NCBI RefSeq assembly: GCF_028993575.1
Contig: NZ_CP118615.1
Span: 930,001-994,000 of the forward strand
Reading direction: 5' to 3'
Length of the DNA: 64,000 bases
Source of the DNA: Micromonospora cathayae
GTDB lineage: Bacteria; Actinomycetota; Actinomycetes; Mycobacteriales; Micromonosporaceae
The stretch's first letter is position 1. Every line of letters starts with the position of its first letter. Shown in pieces: positions 34,735-44,720 of the stretch. The notes under the pieces were generated by a model that was not told the DNA's origin, searched no databases, and was given only the letters and a program-made list of their open reading frames with translations. Made by a program: the position numbers and the translations under genes.

Positions 34735-36738
34735 TCAGCGGCAGCCGCAGCCGGCGAGGGTGGCACCGATCCGGTCGAGCGCCAACCGGGTGGCGTCCGG
34801 GGTGCCGGCGGGTGTCTTGTCGGTGAGCACGGCGAAGGTCAGCAGGCGACCGTCGGCCGTGGTGACCAGACCGGCGATGGCGTGCACCCCGGTCAGTGTC
34901 CCGGTCTTGGCCCGGATCGCGCCCGCCCCGGCCCGGGTGGCCGCCGTGCCGTACCGGTCGTCGAGGGTGCCGGACCAGCCGCCGACCGGCAGGCCACCGA
35001 AGATCCCGGCCAGTTCCGGCCGGCTGCCGTTGCCGGCCAGCGCGATCAGGTCGGTGAGCAGGGACGGGCTGATCCGGTTGGTGCGGGACAGCCCGCTGCC
35101 GTCGGCGAGGGCGAGTTCGTCGGCGGGCAGCCCCAGCTCGGCGACCACCTGGTCCATCGCCGCGGCGGCCCCGACGAACGAGGCGGGCTGGTTGCGGGCC
35201 AGTGCGACCTGACGCGCCAGCGCCTCGGCGACCAGGTTGTCGCTGTCGGTGATCATCATGTCGACCAGCCGGACCATCGGCGGCGACTCGACCCGACCCA
35301 GCTCCGTGCCGGGCGTGGGCACGGTACCGGGGCTGGCGCTGCCGGTACCGGCGGGTGCGGTGCCCTTCGTCACCTTCGTCCCGGCGGGGAGTCCGAGCAA
35401 CCGGGCGAACGCCCGCCCGGCGGCGAGGTCCGGCTCGGCGTACCGTTCCGCGCCCTTCCGGCCGGCGTCCGGGTCACGGCGGGCCCCGTCGGTCATCAGC
35501 GCGGTCACCGCGCCGCCGTACCCGCCGGTGGGGATGTCGGCGTCCCAGCCGGGCTCGAAGACCGGGCCGGGGAAGAGGGTGGAATCCACCGTCACCCGGG
35601 TGGGGGCCGCCCCGCCGAGCGCCTGTTTCACCTGTTCCGCGAGGTCGTCGAGGCGGGCCGCGCCCGGGTAGAAGCCGTTGGCGTCGATGGCCAGCGTCGG
35701 GTCGCCACCGCCGACGATCACCACCTCGCCGGGGGCCGCGCCGGCCACCGCCCGGGTGGTGATCCGGTACGCCGACCCGCGCGCGGCCAGCACGGTCACG
35801 CCGGTCACCAGCTTGGTGACCGAGGCGGGCACGGTGGCGTCGTCCGCGCCCTGCCCGTACAGCGGTTGGCCGGTGCCGACGTCGGAGACCGAGACGTTGA
35901 CCCGGCTACCCAGGGCGGCCGCGCGGACCAGCGGGTCCAGGGCCGCCCGTACCCCGTCCGGGGTCGGTGCGGGGGCCGCGCTGGAGGGGCCGGACAGCAC
36001 CGGCACGGGTGCCACCTCCGGCATCCTGGGCGGTACCTGCGCACCGGGGTCGGCGCCCAGCCAGCCGGCGACCGGCCCGGGACGGACCACCACCAGCCCG
36101 ACTCCGGCGACGACGAGCAGCAGGACGCTGGCCAGCACCGCGAGCCGGTTCCGTCGGCGACGGCCGGTCGCCACCGGCGGCCCCACCGGCGGCGGCCCGA
36201 CGGGCGCGGCACCGGACGGCCCGGAACCGGACGACGCGGCACCGGACGGCACGGAACCGGACGATCCAGCACCGGACGACGCGGGGCCGGACGGCACGGA
36301 ACCGGACGAGGCAGCACCGGACGGCGCGGGACCGCCGGGTGCGGGGCCGGACGGCCCGGTGGGCGGGTTGCCGCCGGGTGGCGCGCCGACAGCCGCAGCG
36401 ACGGCCGGGTACGGGGGCGGGGCCGCCGGTGTGGTCGGGGCGGCACCGGCGGGGTACTGGGGCGGGGCGGCGGCCGGGCCGGCACCGGCGGGATCCCCCG
36501 GACGGGCGGCGTCCGGGGAGCCGGGCCGGGCCGGCGGGCGGTACACGGGGGGCGGCGGCTGGCCGGTGCCCGGCGTACCGGGGGGCGGCGCGACCGCTGC
36601 CGGTTCGGGCCCTCCCGGCGCGGAACCGGCTGCTCCAGGACCGTGTGCACCGGGAACGTGCACCCGTCCGGTGGCCGGCTCCGGCCGACCCGAGGCACGT
36701 TCACCTCCCGGGCGGTAGTGTGAGTCTTCCCTCCCCAC
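34735..36738 (-). CDS. dacB: D-alanyl-D-alanine carboxypeptidase/endopeptidase (PBP4 type)
   Basis: 667 residues from the GTG at 36738, chosen for the strong GGGAGGAGG site 7 bp upstream. Residues 1-210 are a Pro/Gly/Ala/Ser-rich cytoplasmic domain with many [14 protein letters not shown] repeats; a single membrane anchor follows ([21 protein letters not shown]). The penicillin-binding domain outside has SVTK near 307 (nucleophile Ser), SDN near 498 and KTG near 611, the S13-family triad. It trims peptidoglycan cross-bridges. The disordered head is far longer than in most PBP4 proteins. ppa is divergent, 147 bp away. Confidence 0.93.
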   Translation of the reverse strand: MGREDSHYRPGGERASGRPEPATGRVHVPGAHGPGAAGSAPGGPEPAAVAPPPGTPGTGQPPPPVYRPPARPGSPDAARPGDPAGAGPAAAPPQYPAGAAPTTPAAPPPYPAVAAAVGAPPGGNPPTGPSGPAPGGPAPSGAASSGSVPSGPASSGAGSSGSVPSGAASSGSGPSGAAPVGPPPVGPPVATGRRRRNRLAVLASVLLLVVAGVGLVVVRPGPVAGWLGADPGAQVPPRMPEVAPVPVLSGPSSAAPAPTPDGVRAALDPLVRAAALGSRVNVSVSDVGTGQPLYGQGADDATVPASVTKLVTGVTVLAARGSAYRITTRAVAGAAPGEVVIVGGGDPTLAIDANGFYPGAARLDDLAEQVKQALGGAAPTRVTVDSTLFPGPVFEPGWDADIPTGGYGGAVTALMTDGARRDPDAGRKGAERYAEPDLAAGRAFARLLGLPAGTKVTKGTAPAGTGSASPGTVPTPGTELGRVESPPMVRLVDMMITDSDNLVAEALARQVALARNQPASFVGAAAAMDQVVAELGLPADELALADGSGLSRTNRISPSLLTDLIALAGNGSRPELAGIFGGLPVGGWSGTLDDRYGTAATRAGAGAIRAKTGTLTGVHAIAGLVTTADGRLLTFAVLTDKTPAGTPDATRLALDRIGATLAGCGCR

Positions 36739-36885
36739 AGCCCCCTCCTCCCCCACGAAAAACGGCTTGGGCGACACTACTTCGGTCCGAAGACTATGCG
36801 GCGCCCGACGCCGACGGGTGCGCTTCGCCTGTCCGGGAACCGTCACTGTTCGTTAGCCAGCGTGGGCAAACGTAGGGAGCGTGAG

Positions 36886-37392
36886 ATGGATTTCGACGTC
36901 ACGGTTGAGATCCCCAAGGGTCACCGCAACAAGTACGAGGTGGACCACGCGACCGGCCGGATCAGGCTGGACCGCACGCTCTTCACGTCCACCCAGTACC
37001 CGGCCGACTACGGGTTCATCGAGGGCACCCTGGGTGAGGACGGCGACCCGCTGGACGCGCTGGTGCTCGTCCCCGAGCCGACCTTCCCGGGTTGCCTGAT
37101 CCGGTGCCGCACCATCGGCATGTTCCGGATGACCGACGAGAAGGGTGGCGACGACAAGGTCCTCTGCGTGCCGTACGAGGACCCGCGTCAGGAGCACCTG
37201 CGTGACATCCACCACCTCGGCGAGTTCGACCGGCTGGAGATCCAGCACTTCTTCGAGGTGTACAAGGACCTGGAGCCGGGGAAGTCGGTCGAGGGCGCGA
37301 CCTGGGTCGGCCGGACCGAGGCCGAGGCGGAGATCCGCGCGTCGTACCGGCGGCACCAGGAGGCCGAGGCGCGGGGCGAGAACACCCACTGA
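36886..37392 (+). CDS. ppa: inorganic pyrophosphatase (soluble, family I)
   Basis: 168 residues from the ATG at 36886 with AGGGAG upstream. It hydrolyses pyrophosphate released by biosynthesis. The family signature appears as [17 protein letters not shown] near residues 44-60 with its metal-binding Asp cluster, after [14 protein letters not shown] and QYPADYGFI. The [20 protein letters not shown] and [15 protein letters not shown] blocks also fit. The last residues are a short hydrophilic tail. It is divergent from dacB as in mycobacteria (Rv3627c/Rv3628). Confidence 0.96.
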   Translation: MDFDVTVEIPKGHRNKYEVDHATGRIRLDRTLFTSTQYPADYGFIEGTLGEDGDPLDALVLVPEPTFPGCLIRCRTIGMFRMTDEKGGDDKVLCVPYEDPRQEHLRDIHHLGEFDRLEIQHFFEVYKDLEPGKSVEGATWVGRTEAEAEIRASYRRHQEAEARGENTH

Positions 37393-37428
37393 CCTCTGAT
37401 TCGTCACCGGGCCCGGTGGCCGTTCGGT

Positions 37429-38832
37429 TCAGCCGAGCAGCCCCCGGGCCCGGTCGTACAGGTCGAGCACCGCGCAGGCCACCGGCACCACCGCGACCAC
37501 CAGCAGGGTGTCGGTCAGGTCCGCCGCCCGACCCAGGTACGGCGAGACCGGCCGGCGCGCGTACGTGCTGCCGGCCGCCACGGTGAGCAGCGCCAGCACC
37601 CCGGCGGCGGCGACCAGCACCAGCAGGGTGACCGGGCCGGCCCGGCCGACCAGGGCGACACCCAGCACACCGAGGCCGACCAGCCCGGCGACCACGGTGG
37701 GTACCCGCTGGCGCAGCGCCACGAACAGCCGGGCGCGCAGCAGCAGCACGGTCGCCGCGACGGCCACCAGGATCCGTCCGGCGGTTCCGCCGGTCACGGT
37801 GAGCACCACGGCGGCGGCGACGGCCAGCACGGCGTGCCCGAGCAGCATCCCGGTGAGGGTCTCCTCGGTCCGGGCCACCGCCGCGTGCACCCGGTCGGTG
37901 TCCGGCAGGTCCCGTACGCCGGACCGGGCCTCGGTGTCGGCGTTCGCCGGCAGGGTGATCGGCGGCAGCGGCACCTTGCCGAGCCGGATGGCCAGCAGGG
38001 GTAGCGCGCCGACGGCGAAGACCAGCACGCTGAGCAGGATCGCCGCGCTGCCGGCCGGGGTGAGGACCAGCCCGAGCAGCGCACCGACCGCTCCGGCCGC
38101 CCCGACCGTCGCGCCGGCCACGAAGACCCGGATCCGGGCGGCCACCCCGAGCAGGCCGAGCACCGCCACCAGCAGCAGGGCGACCGAACCGGCCAACAGT
38201 TCGGGCGCGCCCAGCCAGTTCAGCGGGCCGAACGGGGTGACCGGGTCACCCGGGCTGACCAGCAGCGCACCGGCGGCGAAGGCGTACGGCAGGGCGTACC
38301 CGCCGAGGGTCGCGCCGGCCGGGCCGTCCCCGTAGGCGCGGGAGGCGACGGTGCCGGCTACCGCGAGCCCGGCGGCCAGTACCGCCGCGACCAGCCAGTC
38401 GGCCGGGTGGTCGGGACCGCCGGCCAGCAGCGCGACCAGGCCGACCAGCAGCGGTACGGCGGCGGCGGCCAGCGTGGCGGCCCGGGTGGCGGCGGGTGAC
38501 CAGGCGGCTCCCCGGCGGCGGGCCCCGTCGGCGATCGCCTCGACCACGTCGTCGTACTCGAGTTCCGGCCAGTGCGCGCGGGCCGGGACGAGGTACAGCA
38601 CCTCGCCGTCGCGGACGCCCTGGGCGAGCAGGTCCTGCCCGGTCGCCAGCACCACTCCGTCGCAGCGGCGCAGCAGCCAGCCGCCGTGGCGTTCCCCGTC
38701 GTCGGCCAGCCCCTCCCCGGCGTGCCGGAGCACCTCGGGCAGCAGTTCGGCGAGCGGGACCTGCTCCGGCAGGGCGACGTCCAACCGCCGCTGCGGGGCG
38801 CTGATCGTGACGCGGGCGAGCCCGGTTGCCAT
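37429..38832 (-). CDS. eccD: type VII secretion integral membrane protein EccD
   Basis: 467 residues from the ATG at 38832 with GGAG upstream. Residues ~5-90 form the ubiquitin-like YukD domain (ARVTISAPQRRLDVALPEQVPLAELLPEVLRHAG ... WLLRRCDGVVLATGQDLLAQGVRDGEVLYLVP). From ~115 on there are eleven hydrophobic helices, with a cytoplasmic loop KVPLPPITLPANADTEARSGVRDLPDTDRV between the sixth and seventh, as in EccD. EccD forms the core membrane vestibule of ESX systems. It is divergent from eccC, 94 bp away. Confidence 0.93.
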   Translation of the reverse strand: MATGLARVTISAPQRRLDVALPEQVPLAELLPEVLRHAGEGLADDGERHGGWLLRRCDGVVLATGQDLLAQGVRDGEVLYLVPARAHWPELEYDDVVEAIADGARRRGAAWSPAATRAATLAAAAVPLLVGLVALLAGGPDHPADWLVAAVLAAGLAVAGTVASRAYGDGPAGATLGGYALPYAFAAGALLVSPGDPVTPFGPLNWLGAPELLAGSVALLLVAVLGLLGVAARIRVFVAGATVGAAGAVGALLGLVLTPAGSAAILLSVLVFAVGALPLLAIRLGKVPLPPITLPANADTEARSGVRDLPDTDRVHAAVARTEETLTGMLLGHAVLAVAAAVVLTVTGGTAGRILVAVAATVLLLRARLFVALRQRVPTVVAGLVGLGVLGVALVGRAGPVTLLVLVAAAGVLALLTVAAGSTYARRPVSPYLGRAADLTDTLLVVAVVPVACAVLDLYDRARGLLG

Positions 38833-38926
38833 CGACGTTTCTCCACTTCCGGCGGCGGGGCACGCGGACGGCAGCACTTTACCTACCATGGGCCGGGCTC
38901 GGGTCACCGTGCGCTTGGGAGGTTGG

Positions 38927-41900
38927 GTGTCCACTGTCGTCATCAAGCGACCGCCGCGCCGACCGGCCCCGGAGATCCCGGTCGGGGAGCTTCCGGTCGA
39001 GGCGCCACCGGAGATCCCGGAGGTCACCGGTGGCCGGTGGCAGCAGGCGCTGATGCTGCTGCCGATGCTCGGTGGCACGGTGGCGATGGCGATGATGTTC
39101 GGCCGGGGCGGCGGCGCGTACTCCTACGTGGTCGGTGGCATGTTCGGGCTGTCCTCGCTGGCCATGCTGGTGACCTCGTGGGGCAGTTCGTCGGGGATGC
39201 CGAAGAAGTCGGAGATGATGGCCGCCCGGCGGGAGTACCTGCGGCATCTGGCGGTGCTGCGCCGTCAGGTCCGGCGGAGCGCGGCCCGGCAGCGCGCCGG
39301 CCTGTTCTACCGGCATCCCGACCCGACCGGCCTGTGGTCCACCGTGGACAGTCACCGGGTCTGGGAGCGGCGGCCCGGCGACCCCGACTTCGCGGTGGTC
39401 CGGGTGGCGCTGGGGCCGCAGACGCTGGCCACCCCGCTGGTCCCGCCGGTGACCCGGCCGCTGGAGGAGCTGGAGCCGATGACGGCCGGCGCGCTGCGCC
39501 GGTTCCTGGACGCGTACGCGGTGGTGCCGGACCTGCCGGTGGCGGTGTCGCTGCGCAGTTTCGCCCGGGTGTTCCTGCGCGGCGACGGGGTCTCCCACGA
39601 CGGGGGCGACGCGGCGTCCCGGGGCGCGCCGTCGGCGCAGGCGCTGGCGCGGGCGGTGCTGACCCAGCTGGCGGTTTTCCACGCCCCGGACGAGCTGCTG
39701 GTCGCGGTCTGTGCCGGCCCGGAGCGGCGGGCCGCCTGGGAGTGGGTGAAGTGGCTGCCGCACGCCCACCATCCGGGGCGCTCCGACGCGCTCGGCCCGG
39801 TCCGTCTGGTGACCAGCGCAGCGGCCGAGCTGGAGCAGCTCCTCGGGGACGTGCTCGGCAACCGGTCCCGGTTCAGCCCGGCCGGGCCGGCCACCGACGG
39901 TCCGCACGTGGTGGTGGTGCTCGACGGCGCGGACCTGACCGGGGCCACCGACCTGACCTCCGACGGCGGCATCGACGCGGTCACCGTGGTCGACCTGGAC
40001 ACCCCGCCGCCGCGGCTGCTGGACCGGACGACCCTGGTGCTGGAGGTACGCGCCGGACGGCTGCACTCGTACGCGGCGGACACGCACGCCGAGGTGGGTA
40101 CCGCCGACCAGGTGGCGGTCACCGACGCCGAGGCGGTGGCCCGCCGGCTCGCCCCGCTGCGGCTGGCCGCCACGGTGAAGGGGTCGGACGCGCCGCTCCG
40201 CGCCGAGCTGGGCCTGCCCGAGCTGCTCGGGCTGGGCGACCCGGAGAACTTCGCCGTCGAGCAGGGCTGGGCGCCGCGCGCCCCCCGGGACACGCTGCGG
40301 GTGCCGGTCGGGGTGGGCACCGACGGCGGCGCGATCGAGCTGGACCTGAAGGAGTCCGCCCAGGACGGCATGGGCCCGCACGGGCTGCTGATCGGGGCCA
40401 CCGGTTCCGGCAAGTCGGAGCTGCTGCGCACGCTGGTGCTGGGGCTGGCCGCCACGCACAGCTCCGAGGTGCTCAACTTCGTGCTGATCGACTTCAAGGG
40501 CGGGGCCACCTTCGCCTCGTTCGACCGGCTGCCGCACACCGCCGCCGTGATCACCAACCTGGAGGACGCGCTGCCGCTGGTGGACCGGATGGCGGACGCG
40601 CTCAACGGCGAGCTGACCCGCCGGCAGGAGCTGCTCCGCCGGGCCGGGAACTTCGCCAGCCTGCGCGACTACGAGCGGGCGCGGGCGGCCGGTACGCCAC
40701 TGGCTCCGCTGCCGTCGCTGCTGGTGATCTGCGACGAGTTCTCCGAGCTGCTGTTCCACAAGCCGGACTTCATCGACCTGTTCGTGCAGATCGGTCGGCT
40801 GGGCCGGTCGCTGGGGGTGCACCTGCTGCTGGCCTCGCAGCGGTTGGAGGAGGGCCGGCTGCGCGGGCTGGACACCCACCTGTCGTACCGGATCGGGTTG
40901 CGGACCTTTTCCGCGCTGGAGTCCCGCACGGTGCTCGGGGTGCCGGACGCGCACGACCTGCCCCGCTCCCCCGGCCACGGCTACCTGCGGTTCGGCACCG
41001 AGCCGCTGGTCCGGTTCAAGGCCGCGTACGTATCCGGGCCGGCCCGGCGGCGCGGGGCCGTCGCCGGTGGCGGCCCGGCCGGTACGCCCCGCCTGCTCGC
41101 CTTCTCCACCCACTTCGTACCGGTGACCGAGCCGGCCGTCCCGGCGCCCCGCCCCGCCGAGGAGACCGGCGGTGCGGCGAGTCTGTTGGACGTGCTGGTC
41201 GGCCGGCTCGCCGGCCAGGGCCCCCCGGCCCACCAGGTGTGGCTGCCGCCGCTGGACGCCTCGCCGGCCCTGGACGACCTGCTCGGTCCGGCGGGCGTGG
41301 ACCCGGCACGCGGGCTGGCCTTCGGCAACCCGGAGCTGCACGGCGCGCTCCAGGTGCCGGTGGCGCTGGTCGACAAGCCGGCCGACCAGCGACGTGACCT
41401 GCTGTGGCTGGCCCTGGACGGGGCGGCCGGGCACGTCGCCGTGGTCGGTCAGCCGCGCAGCGGCAAGTCCACCCTGCTGCGTACGTTGATCTGCAACCTG
41501 GCGCTCACCCACACCCCGTACGAGGTGCAGGTGTACTGCCTGGACTTCGGCGGCGGCGGGCTGGGCGCGCTGCGCGACCTGCCGCACGTCGGCGGAGTGG
41601 CCGGCCGGGCCGACCCGACGGCGGTCCGGCGTACGGTCGGTGAGCTGTCCACCCTGCTGGCCGAGCGGGAGCAGCGTTTCGCGGAGCTGGGCGTGGAGTC
41701 GATGGCCGTGTACCGGCAGCGGCGCGCGGCCATGGTCGCCGCCGGGCAGCCGGTGACCGACCCGTTCGGGGACGTCTTCCTGGTGGTGGACGGCTGGGGC
41801 ACCGTGCGCGGCGAGTACGACGACCTGGAGGGGCCGGTCACCGACCTGGCCGCCCGGGGCCTGGCGTACGGCATCCACGTGGTGACCAGCGCGATCCGCT

Positions 41901-42904
41901 GGATGGACTTCCGGCCGGCGATCCGGGACCTGTTCGGGTCCCGGCTGGAGCTGCGCCTCGGTGACCCGTCCGACTCGGCGGTCGGCCGGCAGGCGGCGAT
42001 AAACGTGCCGGAGGACCGGGCGGGTCGGGGCATCACCGCGGAGAAGCTGCACTTCCTGACCGCCGTGCCCCGGCTCGCCGGCACCGGCGGCGACACCGGT
42101 GACCTGGTCAAGGCGGTCGCCGGGGGGTGGGCCGGTCCGGTCGCCCCGGCGGTCCGGCTGCTCCCGCCGGTGCTGCCGTACGCCGAACTGGACCTGTCGG
42201 TGTCGACCGGGCTGCGCATCCCGGTGGGCATCGCCGAGGCCGATCTGAGTCCGGTGCTGCTCGACTTCGCCAACGAGCCGCACTTCGTGGTGTTCGGCGA
42301 CGCGGAGTGCGGGAAGTCGTCGTTCCTGCGCGCCCTGGCGACGTCGATCACCCGCCGGTTCACCCCGGAGCAGGCCCGGATCATCCTGGTCGACTACCGG
42401 CGCAGCCTGCTCGGCGCGATCGAGTCGGAACACCTCATCGGGTACGGTACGGCCGCCTCCGGCACCGCCGACCTGATCGAGTCGGTAGCCGGGTACATGG
42501 AACGTCGCAAGCCCGGCCCGGAGGTGAACGCGGCGCAGTTGCGGGACCGGTCCTGGTGGTCCGGGCCGGAGCTGTTCGTGCTGGTGGACGACTACGACCT
42601 GGTGGCCACCGGCCCGACCAACCCGCTGCGTGCGCTGGAGGAACACCTGCCGCAGGCCCGGGACGTCGGGCTGCACCTGGTGCTGGCCCGACGGTCGGGC
42701 GGCGCGGGACGGTCGCAGTTCGAGCCGATCGTGCAGCGGCTGCGGGAACTCGCCGCCGCCGGTCTGGTGATGTCCGGCAGCCCGGACGAGGGGGCGCTGG
42801 TCGGCCCGGTCCGGCCCGGCCCGTTGCCGCCCGGTCGGGGACGGCTGGTCACCCGACGGGAAGGCGTACGGCTGGTGCAGTTGGCCCATCTTCCGCCGGC
42901 ATGA
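38927..42904 (+). CDS. eccC: type VII secretion FtsK/SpoIIIE ATPase EccC (fused form)
   Basis: 1325 residues from the GTG at 38927, with GGGAGG 5 bp upstream. Two helices near 45-85 (ALMLLPMLGGTVAMAMMFG; YVVGGMFGLSSLAMLVTSW) anchor it. Three ATPase domains follow with intact Walker A motifs: GATGSGKSE near 487, GQPRSGKST near 843 and GDAECGKSS near 1126. LLVICDEFSELL, VFLVVDGWGTV and LFVLVDDYDLV supply the Walker B strands. The single-chain EccCa-EccCb arrangement is the ESX motor that recognises WxG100-type substrates. eccD is divergent and the mycosin gene follows after 219 bp. No esx substrate pair is in the window. Confidence 0.95.
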   Translation: MSTVVIKRPPRRPAPEIPVGELPVEAPPEIPEVTGGRWQQALMLLPMLGGTVAMAMMFGRGGGAYSYVVGGMFGLSSLAMLVTSWGSSSGMPKKSEMMAARREYLRHLAVLRRQVRRSAARQRAGLFYRHPDPTGLWSTVDSHRVWERRPGDPDFAVVRVALGPQTLATPLVPPVTRPLEELEPMTAGALRRFLDAYAVVPDLPVAVSLRSFARVFLRGDGVSHDGGDAASRGAPSAQALARAVLTQLAVFHAPDELLVAVCAGPERRAAWEWVKWLPHAHHPGRSDALGPVRLVTSAAAELEQLLGDVLGNRSRFSPAGPATDGPHVVVVLDGADLTGATDLTSDGGIDAVTVVDLDTPPPRLLDRTTLVLEVRAGRLHSYAADTHAEVGTADQVAVTDAEAVARRLAPLRLAATVKGSDAPLRAELGLPELLGLGDPENFAVEQGWAPRAPRDTLRVPVGVGTDGGAIELDLKESAQDGMGPHGLLIGATGSGKSELLRTLVLGLAATHSSEVLNFVLIDFKGGATFASFDRLPHTAAVITNLEDALPLVDRMADALNGELTRRQELLRRAGNFASLRDYERARAAGTPLAPLPSLLVICDEFSELLFHKPDFIDLFVQIGRLGRSLGVHLLLASQRLEEGRLRGLDTHLSYRIGLRTFSALESRTVLGVPDAHDLPRSPGHGYLRFGTEPLVRFKAAYVSGPARRRGAVAGGGPAGTPRLLAFSTHFVPVTEPAVPAPRPAEETGGAASLLDVLVGRLAGQGPPAHQVWLPPLDASPALDDLLGPAGVDPARGLAFGNPELHGALQVPVALVDKPADQRRDLLWLALDGAAGHVAVVGQPRSGKSTLLRTLICNLALTHTPYEVQVYCLDFGGGGLGALRDLPHVGGVAGRADPTAVRRTVGELSTLLAEREQRFAELGVESMAVYRQRRAAMVAAGQPVTDPFGDVFLVVDGWGTVRGEYDDLEGPVTDLAARGLAYGIHVVTSAIRWMDFRPAIRDLFGSRLELRLGDPSDSAVGRQAAINVPEDRAGRGITAEKLHFLTAVPRLAGTGGDTGDLVKAVAGGWAGPVAPAVRLLPPVLPYAELDLSVSTGLRIPVGIAEADLSPVLLDFANEPHFVVFGDAECGKSSFLRALATSITRRFTPEQARIILVDYRRSLLGAIESEHLIGYGTAASGTADLIESVAGYMERRKPGPEVNAAQLRDRSWWSGPELFVLVDDYDLVATGPTNPLRALEEHLPQARDVGLHLVLARRSGGAGRSQFEPIVQRLRELAAAGLVMSGSPDEGALVGPVRPGPLPPGRGRLVTRREGVRLVQLAHLPPA

Positions 42905-42934
42905 CCGCTCGACCGTGCCGGCATGACCGGTCGG

Positions 42935-43006
42935 CCGGTCGACGGCTCCGGCGTCTCGGCCGGTCGACGGCTCCGGCGTGACGTCTCGACCGGTCGACGG
43001 CTCCGG
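42935..43006. repeat. 17-bp direct repeat, three copies, between eccC and mycP
   Basis: CCGGTCGACGGCTCCGG occurs exactly at 42935-42951, 42960-42976 and 42990-43006 (spacing 25 and 30 bp), each centred near the palindrome GTCGAC. They lie 118-189 bp before the mycosin start. Either a repeated operator or simple-sequence expansion would explain them. Confidence 0.7.
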
Positions 43007-43123
43007 TGCGACCGTTGACCGGCGGATTTTCGAGGTTCCGGTTTCGACGTTTAACCAAACAGGACCCGAAAACCGGGTAACCTCCGAGCGTTGTGTGTCC
43101 GGCGCGACGAATGGGCTGAGAGT

Positions 43124-44500
43124 GTGACTGGGGTGCCGCGGGGACGCGTGGCCGGGGTCCGGTGGCTGGCCGGCCGTACCCTGCTCGCCGTCGCCGCGAC
43201 CGCCGTCCCGTTGGCGGTTCCGCTCGCCGGCGCCGCGCCCGCTGTCGCCGCGCATGCCGTCGCCGCGCCCGCCCCGGCGCTGGCCGCGTCCGTGCCCGCC
43301 GCCGCGCCGGCCCCGGTGCCGGCCGCGCTCGTTGCGGCGCCGGTCGCCGTCGACCCGATGTTCGCGCCGGCCCGCGCCGACCAGGTACGCAACGACCAGT
43401 GGCAGCTCGACGCGTTGGACGCGGAGACGGCCTGGCGCACGTCCACCGGACGCGGGGTGACCGTCGCGGTGGTCGACTCCGGGGTGGACGGCTCCCACCC
43501 GGACCTCGCCGGTCAGGTGCTGCCCGGGCTCGACCTGGTCGCCCCGGAGGGCACGACCGAACCCGACCCGGTGGGGCACGGTACGACCGTCGCGGCGCTG
43601 ATCGCCGGCCGGCGGGACGACCAGCGGGGCGCGGTGGGGCTCGCGCCGGACGCGAAGATCCTGCCGGTGCGGGTGCTGGACGCGGAGAACCGCTACGACG
43701 ACGCGCTGATCGTCGCCCGGGGCGTCCGGTGGGCGGTCGACAACGGGGCCCGGGTCATCAACCTCTCCCTCGGCGGGGGCGGCGACAGTCCGGCCCTGGC
43801 CGCCGCGCTGGACTACGCCTTCGCCCGGGACGTGGTGGTGGTCGCCTGCACCGGCAACCTGGCCGTCTCGCCGGGCAACCGGGTCTGGTACCCGGCCCGG
43901 GAGCCGGGGGTGATCGCGGTGTCCGGTCTCGAACGCGACGGCGACGACCTCTGGTCCGGCTCGATCACCGGCCCGGAGACGGTGCTGACCGCGCCGGCCA
44001 CCGGGCTGGTCGGGGCCCGTCCCGGTGGCTACTGGCGGGTGCAGGGGACGAGTTTCGCCGCACCCCTGGTGACCGCCGCCGCCGCGCTGGTGCGGGCCCG
44101 GTTCCCGCAGATGTCCGCCGGTGAGGTGGTGAACCGGCTGATCAGCACCGCCCGGGACCTCGGCCCGGCCGGTCGGGACGACCGGTTCGGCTTCGGCCGG
44201 GTCGATCCGGTCGCGGCGCTCACCCGGGACGTGCCCGCGGTGCCGCGCAACCCGTTGGACGACCAGTCCTCACCGGGCGAGGTGGGCTTCGGCCGGGCAC
44301 CGGGCTCGGTGGAGCAGACCACGGTCGACGCGGACCAGCTCGGCCTGCGTACCCGGGGGGACAGCTGGACGGCCCGCGCCGCCGGTGGGGCGGAGGCCGC
44401 CACCCCGGGCCGGCTCTGGGCCGGAGTGGTGACGGGTGCCGTACTGGTCGCCACGACCGCGCTGCTGGTCCGCCGGTTCCGCCGTCCGGCCCGCCGCTGA
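43124..44500 (+). CDS. mycP: type VII secretion-associated serine protease (mycosin)
   Basis: 458 residues from the GTG at 43124; a GTG at 43133 is an alternative. A long Ala-rich signal region precedes the subtilisin domain, whose triad is Asp in VAVVDSGVDGSHPDL near 117, His in DPVGHGTTVAALIAG near 151 and Ser in VQGTSFAAPLVTAA near 308. The C-terminus has one transmembrane helix (LWAGVVTGAVLVATTALLV) and a basic end. That is the mycosin plan: a membrane-held extracytoplasmic subtilase needed for ESX stability. It lies downstream of eccC on the same strand. Confidence 0.93.
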   Translation: MTGVPRGRVAGVRWLAGRTLLAVAATAVPLAVPLAGAAPAVAAHAVAAPAPALAASVPAAAPAPVPAALVAAPVAVDPMFAPARADQVRNDQWQLDALDAETAWRTSTGRGVTVAVVDSGVDGSHPDLAGQVLPGLDLVAPEGTTEPDPVGHGTTVAALIAGRRDDQRGAVGLAPDAKILPVRVLDAENRYDDALIVARGVRWAVDNGARVINLSLGGGGDSPALAAALDYAFARDVVVVACTGNLAVSPGNRVWYPAREPGVIAVSGLERDGDDLWSGSITGPETVLTAPATGLVGARPGGYWRVQGTSFAAPLVTAAAALVRARFPQMSAGEVVNRLISTARDLGPAGRDDRFGFGRVDPVAALTRDVPAVPRNPLDDQSSPGEVGFGRAPGSVEQTTVDADQLGLRTRGDSWTARAAGGAEAATPGRLWAGVVTGAVLVATTALLVRRFRRPARR

Positions 44501-44720
44501 GCCGTCCGCTGGGCCTGTCCACACCGGATGTTCGGTGATGGCTTCGTTGCTCAGAGTGAAGAAAGCGGTGCCACGACGCGCACCGGGCTTAATGTGAGTT
44601 CAGCGCCGCGTCTCACCATCAACCAGAGCTGACGCCCGCTGAACAGGCGGTTTGCATCGCTGTTTATCGTGATCAGTGATCTATGTGCCACCGCACCCGC
44701 CGAAGCGATAAGGGCTAACG
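44501..44720 (+). promoter_or_regulatory. promoter region of the anchored protein at 44721
   Basis: This 220-bp gap is visibly less GC-rich than its surroundings. TTGCAT at 44652-44657 is followed 17 bp later by AGTGAT, a possible promoter, and TGTGCCACCGCACC at 44684-44697 approaches the Crp/GlxR half-sites TGTG-N6-CACA with one mismatch. Both are weak calls; a crp gene lies at 51526. Confidence 0.25.

Noticed and set aside
38879..43579. A 1566-codon minus-strand frame opposite eccC
   Set aside because: It mirrors eccC codon use (His/Gln/Arg/Gly-rich) and shows no domain; eccC has three Walker motifs on the other strand.
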